Of a stretch of 64,000 nucleotides of DNA, positions 52,952-60,206 are shown in pieces. The translations under genes were made by a program, and so were the position numbers. The notes under the pieces were generated by a model that was not told the origin of the DNA, did not search any database, and saw nothing but the letters and a program-made list of their open reading frames with translations. Origin of the DNA: an uncultured Acidimicrobiales bacterium (lineage in GTDB: Bacteria > Actinomycetota > Acidimicrobiia > Acidimicrobiales > SHLQ01); contig CALJDK010000036.1 of assembly GCA_938023735.1 (NCBI GenBank), positions 62,001-126,000 on the forward strand, in the 5' to 3' direction. Numbering within the stretch: the stretch's first letter is position 1; every line of letters starts with the position of its first letter.

Positions 52952-52966
52952 GTTGGCAAAGGTAGT

Positions 52967-53647
52967 TCAGGAACTTCGACGGAGCACTCGAAGTGACCCC
53001 ACCTGTCGGGTCTCAGTAAAAAGCCCCGACTCGATAGCAGGCAGGTAGATCTGTTCATACGGCGGCCGGCCACCGTCGGCAGGGTCGGGGAACACATCGT
53101 GAATACAAAGCGTGCCGCCGGGCGCGACGTGCGGGGTCCAGCTTTCGTAGTCGAGTCGGGCGGGTTCCTCACCGTGGCCGCCATCGATGAAGAGTAGCGA
53201 CAGCGGGGTTGTCCACACCGGGCCAAGGGTGGGCGAGTCGGCCACGGTGGCAATGACGGTGCCTTCCAGGCCGGCGTCGTGGATGGTGCGCCGAAAGATG
53301 GGAAGGGTGTCCATCTTTCCCAGGTCTTGGTCGACCAGGTCAGGTTCGTGATGTTCCCAACCGGCCTGGTTCTCCTCGGAACCCCGGTGGTGGTCGACCG
53401 CAAACAACACCCGTCCGGCGGTCTTTGCTGCCGCACCGATGTACACCGATGACTTCCCGCAGTAGCTGCCTACTTCGAGCATTGGTCCGGCCACGTTGGG
53501 GTCGGCGACTGTTTCGATGGCAGCCTCGTAGAGCGCTATGCCTTCGTCTGGTGGCATGAATCCGCGGGCGGCTTCGGCAAAGGCTTGGAGATCTGGGTTC
53601 ACCCGGATCAGGTTATGCGGCTTTGCGTCCCGCTGACCCACCAGCAC
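52967..53647 (-). CDS. Class I SAM-dependent methyltransferase (Methyltransf_24-like)
   Basis: A 226-residue enzyme. MLEVGSYCGKSSVYIGAAAK (motif I) lies near residue 56, and LLFIDGGHGEEPARLDYESW and GGTLCIHDVFPD follow, a pattern seen in surface-polysaccharide-linked methyltransferases. GTG 53647 overlaps the GtrA gene by 35 bases; a start a few residues later is possible. It may modify a cell-surface glycan given GtrA upstream. Confidence 0.8.
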   Translation of the reverse strand: MLVGQRDAKPHNLIRVNPDLQAFAEAARGFMPPDEGIALYEAAIETVADPNVAGPMLEVGSYCGKSSVYIGAAAKTAGRVLFAVDHHRGSEENQAGWEHHEPDLVDQDLGKMDTLPIFRRTIHDAGLEGTVIATVADSPTLGPVWTTPLSLLFIDGGHGEEPARLDYESWTPHVAPGGTLCIHDVFPDPADGGRPPYEQIYLPAIESGLFTETRQVGSLRVLRRSS

Positions 53648-54209
53648 GGGCCACGGTGGGTTCGGTTGCGACGGCTTCGGTTGCGACCGGGGTTGGTTCG
53701 TCGTCGCTCTTCCACATCAACTTCTCCAGCACGAAGAATTTCATGACCCACAGCACGCCAAACGATGCGAGGTTGGCTGCATACACGATGAACTGCAGGT
53801 CGAATTGTGCCGACGCCCACCCAACCAGAAGCGTAGAGACGATGAGTCCGAGGAATGCCATCGCCCAGAACGGAGCGACTTCGGTACTCATGCTGTTGGG
53901 ACCGGTTTGTTCCCAGACCCAACGGCGGCTGAGCAGATACGACGGGATGGTCGAAATCGTCACCGCAGCAGCGTTGGCCGTGATTCCCGGCCAGCCGAGA
54001 ACACCGTGGAAGAAGAACAGCAGCAGGAGGCCGTTGATCACGTTGATGCACGTGACACCGGTGTAGCGCAGGAGTTTCGGCCCGTAGGCTCGAAGCAAGC
54101 GAGAAACCGCATGCGGCGAAGGTTGGGGCAGTTCTTGCACTGCGTCTGACACTATCTGCACGAGTGAAGAGTCGGCGGATCCGCGGGCCACACTGATCAC
54201 TTTGGCCAC
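53613..54209 (-). CDS. GtrA-family membrane protein
   Basis: A 198-residue protein with four hydrophobic helices at about 47-70, 75-92, 110-135 and 140-160. The GtrA family flips or aids transfer of lipid-linked sugars in cell-surface polysaccharide synthesis. VINGLLLLFFFHGVLG, YLLSRRWVWEQ and LWVMKFFVLEKLMW match the family. The N- and C-terminal tails are soluble. GTG 54209 is the start. Confidence 0.85.
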   Translation of the reverse strand: MAKVISVARGSADSSLVQIVSDAVQELPQPSPHAVSRLLRAYGPKLLRYTGVTCINVINGLLLLFFFHGVLGWPGITANAAAVTISTIPSYLLSRRWVWEQTGPNSMSTEVAPFWAMAFLGLIVSTLLVGWASAQFDLQFIVYAANLASFGVLWVMKFFVLEKLMWKSDDEPTPVATEAVATEPTVARAGGSAGRKAA

Positions 54210-54325
54210 TATTGCAACATGTCTGTCATGTTTCGGGGTTCATTTGGCCCAATTCTGCGCGGATACGTGGGACAAACGGGCCAGCGTGCTGCCCGATTCC
54301 GAATCGGGCGTAGCAGACTGTCGCA

Positions 54326-55657
54326 GTGGCAAAGACAATAGGTTTCCTCGCCGCGGCGATCGCACTACTTCTCGCCGGCTGCGCCAATGACGTCCCGGTA
54401 GAAACAACGACTGCCGTCACGCTTCCCAGTGCGCTCACCACACTGCCCACTGCTTCTCTTGCTCCTGCTTCTCCTACTACTGCTACTACTCCTGCCGTCA
54501 CTTCTCCCTCGACGACTGCGGATGGGTCCACACCGCCTCCCACGTCTTCTGATTCCGTGGCACCCACAACCACGCCGCCTACCACAACAAGCGCTGCACC
54601 CGCATCGAACGAACCAACCAGCGTCGGTCTTCGTCTCGTAGGCGACTACAACCAGCCACTCGCGGCACTCGCACGTGCTGGCGATCCGCTCTTGTACCTT
54701 CTCGAACGGCAGGGACGAGTTACCCCAATCGATCCAGACACCGGCGCCGCAAATCGACCAGTGCTCGATATCTCGGCCGAGGTAACCACCAACGGCGAGC
54801 GAGGACTCCTAGGCGGCGCATTCTCGCCCGACGGCTCGGTGCTGTACCTGCACTTCAGCGACCGAAACGGCAACACCCAGCTCGATAGCTGGCAGGTAGA
54901 TTCTTCCGGCCAACCCGACCGCGACTCGCGCACATCGCTTTACTCACTCGATCAACCCTTCGCGAACCACAACGGCGGTCAGGTAGCGATTGGACCCGAC
55001 GGCTACCTCTACCTCGGCCTCGGCGATGGCGGAGCCGCCGACGATCCACTCGATGCGGGACAAGACCCATCGACGGCGCTCGGCACCATTCTTCGCATCG
55101 ACCCCGAAGGCGGCGATCCGTATGCCATCCCCGCCGACAACCCCTATGTCGATGGCGGTGGCGAGCCCGAGATTTTCCTCATCGGAGTTCGAAACCCTTG
55201 GCGCTTCTCGTTCGACCGCCAGACCGGCGACCTTTGGATCGGCGACGTCGGCCAGGGCGAGCTCGAAGAAGTCACCGTGCTCCGATCCGCCGACGGCGGC
55301 GGACGTGGCGCCAACCTTGGTTGGAACCTGCGAGAAGGCTCACAAGCTTTCGCCGGCGATGAGCCCCCAGGCCATGTGCCGCCGATCCACGAGTACGATC
55401 ACAGCGGCAACAACTGTTCCATCACCGGCGGCTACGTCTACCGAGGCCAGGCAATTCCGGCGCTCACTGGTAGCTACATCTATGCCGACTACTGCGTCGG
55501 CGAACTGGTAGCGGTAGGTCAATCGGGCGACGCGACGCCACTGGGCCTCGTTGTCGATGGGCGTGAGGTCGTGTCGTTCGCCGAGGACAACGCCGGAGAG
55601 CTATTCGCGATTTCTCAATCGGGTCAACTGTTCGAGCTGGTGGTCGTGGAAAACTAA
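54326..55657 (+). CDS. PQQ-type (aldose) sugar dehydrogenase lipoprotein
   Basis: A 443-residue secreted enzyme. A lipobox, LLLAGC, lies at the end of a signal peptide, then a Thr/Ser/Pro-rich linker runs to about residue 90. The rest is a six-bladed beta propeller like soluble glucose dehydrogenase: ERGLLGGAFSPDGSVLYLHFSD, FANHNGGQVAIGPDGYLYLGLGDGG (catalytic His in HNGG), GVRNPWRFSFDRQTGDLWIGDVGQGE and GGYVYRG. It oxidises sugars with PQQ. It starts at GTG 54326. Confidence 0.9.
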   Translation: MAKTIGFLAAAIALLLAGCANDVPVETTTAVTLPSALTTLPTASLAPASPTTATTPAVTSPSTTADGSTPPPTSSDSVAPTTTPPTTTSAAPASNEPTSVGLRLVGDYNQPLAALARAGDPLLYLLERQGRVTPIDPDTGAANRPVLDISAEVTTNGERGLLGGAFSPDGSVLYLHFSDRNGNTQLDSWQVDSSGQPDRDSRTSLYSLDQPFANHNGGQVAIGPDGYLYLGLGDGGAADDPLDAGQDPSTALGTILRIDPEGGDPYAIPADNPYVDGGGEPEIFLIGVRNPWRFSFDRQTGDLWIGDVGQGELEEVTVLRSADGGGRGANLGWNLREGSQAFAGDEPPGHVPPIHEYDHSGNNCSITGGYVYRGQAIPALTGSYIYADYCVGELVAVGQSGDATPLGLVVDGREVVSFAEDNAGELFAISQSGQLFELVVVEN

Positions 55658-55663
55658 CGCCCC

Positions 55664-56740
55664 ATGTTTCAACTCCTCCCCCACCCTTCGGCGTGGTCGC
55701 TCCTACCACTCAGGTTGCTCTCGGGTGCGCTGGCGATCTGCCTCATCGCAGCCGCTTGCACCACCGGCGATCGCCCCGAATTGGTCGAAGCGCCCGCCGA
55801 TAGTCTCGACCTCACCGAACGCACGGTGGAGTCCACCTCGCCTCCACTCGATCCTTCTCCCACGACGGTCGCTCCGACCTCGGCTCCCCCAACCACCTTG
55901 GCAGCCACCACAACTCCGCCCACCGTTCCTCCCACAACGCTCCCCCCAGTGCCACAACGACCGGTGGCCCCCGAAGACCCGGTTGCGCTCGCAGCACTCA
56001 TCGTCGAGTCAGAGCGAGCCATCCGCGACCCCTCGGCCGACCCGGCCACCCTCGCCGATATCGCCCACGATCAACAGGTTGCGTACCGACTCCTCGGCTC
56101 GGCGCCCGAACTCGACGGCGAAGTCTTCGCCAACCTTCCCGACGATCTCAAGCCCATCGTCGAACTCAACATCGCGTCGCGTCGCGAGTTCCGCGGCATG
56201 CATAGCGACGCCAGCCTGTCGAGCAACGTGCCCGCCTGGGAAATCATCGAACCAGCGCCCGCCGAAGACCTACTGAGCTTCTACCAAGCCACCGAAGATG
56301 CCACCGGCATCGAATGGGAGTACCTGGCCGCCATCAATCTGGTCGAAACCCGGATGGGTCGGATCCGTGGCCTCAGCACCGCCAATGCCCAGGGCCCCAT
56401 GCAGTTCATTCCGGCTACCTGGGCCGACTGGGGCCAAGGTGACATCAACAATCCGGCCGATGCAATCATGGCCGCCGGCCGCTACCTCGACTTCCGCGGC
56501 GGCCCCGAAGACATGGATAAGGCACTGTGGGGTTACAACAACTCCGACCGCTACGTGCGAGGGGTGCAGGCCTACGCCCAGGTTATGCGCGACGACCCCC
56601 GTGCGTTCTATGGCTACTACCACTGGCAGGTTTACTTCCTCACCGACCAGGGAACGCTCTGGCTACCCGAGGGCTACCTACAAACCGAGTCGGTGCCGGT
56701 AAGCGAGTACCTAGCCAAGCACCCAGAATCTGCGCCGTGA
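55664..56740 (+). CDS. Lytic transglycosylase lipoprotein
   Basis: A 358-residue peptidoglycan-cleaving enzyme. A signal peptide ends in a lipobox-like LIAAAC, followed by a Thr/Pro linker to about 110. The SLT-type catalytic region has EYLAAINLVETRMGRIRGLST with the catalytic Glu, then ANAQGPMQFIPATWADW and YNNSDRYVRGVQAYAQ. It acts outside the membrane. It follows the sugar dehydrogenase by six bases, so both are probably one operon. Confidence 0.88.
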   Translation: MFQLLPHPSAWSLLPLRLLSGALAICLIAAACTTGDRPELVEAPADSLDLTERTVESTSPPLDPSPTTVAPTSAPPTTLAATTTPPTVPPTTLPPVPQRPVAPEDPVALAALIVESERAIRDPSADPATLADIAHDQQVAYRLLGSAPELDGEVFANLPDDLKPIVELNIASRREFRGMHSDASLSSNVPAWEIIEPAPAEDLLSFYQATEDATGIEWEYLAAINLVETRMGRIRGLSTANAQGPMQFIPATWADWGQGDINNPADAIMAAGRYLDFRGGPEDMDKALWGYNNSDRYVRGVQAYAQVMRDDPRAFYGYYHWQVYFLTDQGTLWLPEGYLQTESVPVSEYLAKHPESAP

Positions 56741-56776
56741 CCCGTTTCTCGCACCGAACTTCACCCTGAAAATCAA

Positions 56777-56810
56777 AGAAGAGGCATGGGCCGAAACCCA
56801 TGCCTCTTCT
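56777..56810. terminator. Strong 14-bp stem-loop
   Basis: AGAAGAGGCATGGG (56777-56790) pairs exactly with CCCATGCCTCTTCT (56797-56810) around a CCGAAA loop. It separates the plus-strand lytic transglycosylase from the minus-strand dctM and should terminate both directions. Confidence 0.75.
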
Positions 56811-56832
56811 CGTTTGGAGGGGAATTTGGCGA

Positions 56833-58155
56833 TTACCCGACCAACACCTTGGGTAGCCACAGCGCCACTGGCGGGAACGCCAGGACGATTATCAGACCCA
56901 CCACCTGCAAGCCCATGAACTGAAACATGCCGGCGTAGATGTCCTTAAGGTCCCAATGCGGCGCCACTCCCTTGAGGAAGTACGCCGACAAGGCCACCGG
57001 AGGCGACAACCAAGCAGTTTGCAGGGTTACCGCCACCAGGATGCCGAACCACACCTTGTCGAAGCCGTACGAATCGACGACTGGCAGCAGGATCGGGATG
57101 AAGATCAGAACGATCGGCACCCACTCAAGCGGCCATCCGAGAATGAAGATCAGGAGCAGGATCAGCAACAACATCACGATGAAGTTGAGCTCCAACTCGA
57201 CAAGTTTGTTGGCCATATAGGAGGCGCTACCAACAAGCGAAAAGACCCGACCGAAGAAGTCCGACGCCATCACCAAGATCATGATCATCGAGGTGGTGAG
57301 CATCGTGGATTCAAGCGCGCCTTTGATGAGCTTGAAATCCATACGACGTGATCCGATAGCCAGCACCAGTGCTCCCACCGCACCAAGGGCCGAGCCCTCG
57401 GTGGTGGTGGCAACACCAAACAGGATCGAACCGAGCGTTGCACCAATGAGCACCGTCGGCGGAATAATGCCGATGAGAATCTCCTTGGCGATTTCGCCCT
57501 TCGACATCGTCTGCTCTTCGGGAGGCAACGGTGGACCAAGCTCGGGGCTGATCCACGACCGGATCATTGCGTACAACACGTACAGACCCGACAGAATCAG
57601 CCCAGGGAAGATCGCTGCAGCAAACAGGTCGAGCACGTTCACGCCCAACACCGGCGCCATAACAACCAGCATGATGCTTGGCGGAATCAGAATGCCCAGG
57701 GTCCCACCTGCGGTGATCGCACCAGCCGAAAGCCGAGTGTCGTAGCCACTTCGAGTCATCGATGGAATCGCCATGAGACCAATCAGCGTTACCGACGCAC
57801 CGACGATGCCGGTTGCAGCCGCGAAGATCGTGGCCGCAGAGATAACCGCCAGGTAGAGCGAACCTCGTAGGTTCGCCATCGAAAGCTGCAAAGCGCGGAA
57901 CAATCGGTCCATCAGACCGGCCTGTTCGAGCATGTAACCCATGAAGATGAACAGCGGCACCGCTGCCAGCTGCACGTTGGTCATGTTGTTGATTGCCGAC
58001 AACGTAAAGAGGTTGAAGACCGTGTCTCCCACCGCCCAAAAACCGAAGGCGAAACTCACCACCATCAACGTCTGCGCAATCGGAAATCCAAGCACGATCG
58101 CTCCGAACAGGGCACCCAGCATTAGGAAACCAATGGCTTCACTCTCAATCCCCAA
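56833..58155 (-). CDS. dctM: TRAP transporter large permease
   Basis: A 440-residue DctM-type permease with about twelve hydrophobic helices. Signature segments are LGALFGAIVLGFPIA near the N terminus, GMTRSGYDTRLSAGAITAGGTLGILIPPSIMLVV and LEWVPIVLIFIPILLPVVDSYGFDKVWFG. It couples sodium or proton flow to solute uptake with DctQ and DctP. The start overlaps the dctQ stop by 11 bases. Confidence 0.95.
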   Translation of the reverse strand: MGIESEAIGFLMLGALFGAIVLGFPIAQTLMVVSFAFGFWAVGDTVFNLFTLSAINNMTNVQLAAVPLFIFMGYMLEQAGLMDRLFRALQLSMANLRGSLYLAVISAATIFAAATGIVGASVTLIGLMAIPSMTRSGYDTRLSAGAITAGGTLGILIPPSIMLVVMAPVLGVNVLDLFAAAIFPGLILSGLYVLYAMIRSWISPELGPPLPPEEQTMSKGEIAKEILIGIIPPTVLIGATLGSILFGVATTTEGSALGAVGALVLAIGSRRMDFKLIKGALESTMLTTSMIMILVMASDFFGRVFSLVGSASYMANKLVELELNFIVMLLLILLLIFILGWPLEWVPIVLIFIPILLPVVDSYGFDKVWFGILVAVTLQTAWLSPPVALSAYFLKGVAPHWDLKDIYAGMFQFMGLQVVGLIIVLAFPPVALWLPKVLVG

Positions 58156-58753
58156 GGGGTGCCTCCCATTCTCCAGACCGGATGACCCGGTACGACTTCA
58201 CCAATTCCGAAATGGACTGCAGCGTCCAAAGCAACAAGCCCAACGGCAACATGAATTTCAAAGGCCACAGCGGCCCGTCCCATGTGCTCAGGATCACCTG
58301 CTCGCGCTGATCGTAGGACTTCTTGAAGAAACCCCACGACTGCCACGTAGCGACGACCATCACCGGAATGAACAGGAAGCCGTAGATCACGAAGTCGACG
58401 ATCGCCTGCCTCCTGCTGGACCACTTTCGATAGCTGAAATCGGTGCGGATATGACCGCTCCGTTTCAGCGTGAAGGCGGCCCCGAGGAGGAAATGGGTGG
58501 CGTACAAGAAGTACGCCACGTCCTGGCTCCAGACGAACGACTCTCCCGTGAGCTCAAGTCGCACCGGCTGGATCGCCAGGATGGCCACGAGGGGCAGGGT
58601 CAGCCACATTGCGGCTTTCCCTACCCACTCGCTTAGGGCACCAATCCACCGAATACCTCCGCCGTCGGTATTCCACGGCTCGGCAATTCCTTCGGCTTCC
58701 TCATCAACCGTGATGCCGTATCTTGCGGCAACCTCGGTATCAGTGTTTGTCAC
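58145..58753 (-). CDS. dctQ: TRAP transporter small permease
   Basis: A 202-residue protein with four hydrophobic helices and a soluble N-terminal tail. It is the DctQ-type partner of DctM: IQPVRLELTGESFVWSQDVAYFLYATHFLLGAAFTLKRSGHIRTDF is close to the family core. It overlaps dctP by four bases and dctM by 11, so the three are coupled. Confidence 0.9.
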   Translation of the reverse strand: MTNTDTEVAARYGITVDEEAEGIAEPWNTDGGGIRWIGALSEWVGKAAMWLTLPLVAILAIQPVRLELTGESFVWSQDVAYFLYATHFLLGAAFTLKRSGHIRTDFSYRKWSSRRQAIVDFVIYGFLFIPVMVVATWQSWGFFKKSYDQREQVILSTWDGPLWPLKFMLPLGLLLWTLQSISELVKSYRVIRSGEWEAPLGD

Positions 58754-60060
58754 GGATTCGTTCCGACCTTCTCGGGGTAGTAGGTCTCACCGATTTGCTG
58801 ATACAGCTCGGTGATGGTCAGACGGAATGGCATGACGCGGTCGGCGTATGCCTGCTGCGAAGCGCGTACCTCGGCAAAGAACGGATCGGCCGCTTCAAGT
58901 TCGGCAGCCACGTCGTTCCAGGCATCGATGAATGCTCCGTAGAACTCCGGCGGCGTGTTGAAGATGTTGATGCCGTTGGCCTGGTACTCGGCCACTGCGT
59001 CAGCATTGACGGTGATCGAAAGGTTCTCGCACTGGACGATGGTTGCCTGGGTGGTTACCAAGATCATCTCCCTGAGGTCAGCCGGGAGGGCATCCCACCA
59101 GTCGAGGTTGAACAGCAGCTCACCGATGTCGGTGGACTGGTGCAGGCCCTGCAGGTAGTAGTTGTCCCAGACATCTGACAGCCCAAGTGCACGGTCGTCG
59201 GCGGGTGAGATCCACTCTGCGCCGTTGATGATGCCGCTCTGAGCGGACGGGACAATGTCACCGCCACCCATGGAGATGGCTTCAACGCCGAGCCTGTTGA
59301 AGGTCAGACCAGGCAAACCCGGGGGTGAACGGAATGGCAAGCCCTGCACGTCGGCCACACTGGTGATGGGCTCAGCGAACCAACCGAACGGATCTGGTCC
59401 CATGGGGCAGACCGGCAGTGGCTTGACGTTGACGCCGATTTCTTCGGTGTAGAGGCGCTCGTAGAGTTCGAGCCCGCCGCCGTCGTACATCCAGGCCAGA
59501 GAGCTGGCTTGGTCCATACCGGTCGAACCAACGGGTGGGTTCGAGAACAGCGCAGCAGCGTCGTTCTTACCAGCCCAGTAGTTTGACCACGCCATACCGA
59601 CCGGGACGATGTCGGTGTCGACAGCGTCGAGGATTTCAAGGGCACCGACCACGGCGCCAGAGGGCACAACTTCAGCCTTCAAACGACCTGCAGACATCGT
59701 GTCAAGGCGCTCGCCCCAACGGATTATTTCGGCGTGGTACACCGACGAGGCCGGAACACCGGTCTGCACCGTGAACTCAAAGACTTCAGTACCTTGCTGG
59801 AGCTCAACATCATCGGAGTCTCCGTCGTCAGAGCCACCATCGTCAGAGCCACCATCGTCGGAGCCACCGTCATCGGAACCTCCGTCGTCAGAACCTCCAT
59901 CGTCAGATGAGTCGGAGCTATCGCCACCGGCATCCTGGTTGGAGACCGCGTCGCCGGTGCATGCGGCGGCAACCATTACGGCGGTTAGGAACAGCGCAAG
60001 GACGCGTAGTAAGTGATTGCGGCCTACTCGTGGCAGCCGCGACTCGCTCGAGTCGTTCAT
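58750..60060 (-). CDS. dctP: TRAP transporter solute-binding lipoprotein
   Basis: A 436-residue DctP-type receptor. A signal peptide ends in VAAACTGD, a lipobox-like site. Residues about 48-80 form a low-complexity acidic linker of DGGSD repeats. The binding domain follows with VYHAEIIRWGERLDTMSAGRLKAEVVPSG and LPFRSPPGLPGLTFNRLGVEAISMGGGDIVPSAQSG. It would hand a hydroxy- or dicarboxylate to DctQM. GAGGGGG lies upstream of ATG 60060. Confidence 0.92.
   Translation of the reverse strand: MNDSSESRLPRVGRNHLLRVLALFLTAVMVAAACTGDAVSNQDAGGDSSDSSDDGGSDDGGSDDGGSDDGGSDDGGSDDGDSDDVELQQGTEVFEFTVQTGVPASSVYHAEIIRWGERLDTMSAGRLKAEVVPSGAVVGALEILDAVDTDIVPVGMAWSNYWAGKNDAAALFSNPPVGSTGMDQASSLAWMYDGGGLELYERLYTEEIGVNVKPLPVCPMGPDPFGWFAEPITSVADVQGLPFRSPPGLPGLTFNRLGVEAISMGGGDIVPSAQSGIINGAEWISPADDRALGLSDVWDNYYLQGLHQSTDIGELLFNLDWWDALPADLREMILVTTQATIVQCENLSITVNADAVAEYQANGINIFNTPPEFYGAFIDAWNDVAAELEAADPFFAEVRASQQAYADRVMPFRLTITELYQQIGETYYPEKVGTNP
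59821..59907. repeat. Short-period repeat encoding the DGGSD linker in dctP
   Basis: Six approximate 15-bp copies (GTCAGAGCCACCATC-like on the plus strand) encode five-residue DGGSD units in the DctP linker. Copy number may vary between strains. Effects on spacing of the lipoprotein from the membrane are inference. Confidence 0.7.
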
Positions 60061-60164
60061 GAATTCCCCCTCTGGAATTATGTTTGGGTGAACCAGCTCT
60101 GCTTTCCCCCGGTGTTGCGAGCAGTGCGCTCATTCCACCATGCGGAAGGCCGGTTCTAAACGTG

Positions 60165-60194
60165 ATACTGACCGAGCGCGGTGGGTCGTGTCAA
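60165..60194 (-). promoter_or_regulatory. Candidate promoter of dctPQM
   Basis: On the minus strand, TTGACA (60194-60189) is followed after 18 bases by CAGTAT (60170-60165). The -35 is a perfect consensus. It lies about 105 bases upstream of dctP. It sits in the 146-base gap after the dehydrogenase stop at 60207. Confidence 0.45.
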
Positions 60195-60206
60195 GGCCTA
60201 GATCGA

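Noticed and set aside
54424-54650. Frameshift or recent repeat expansion in the linker of the sugar dehydrogenase
   Set aside because: The CTCCTACTACTG-type low complexity simply encodes a Thr/Ser/Pro linker in frame, as is usual for surface lipoproteins.
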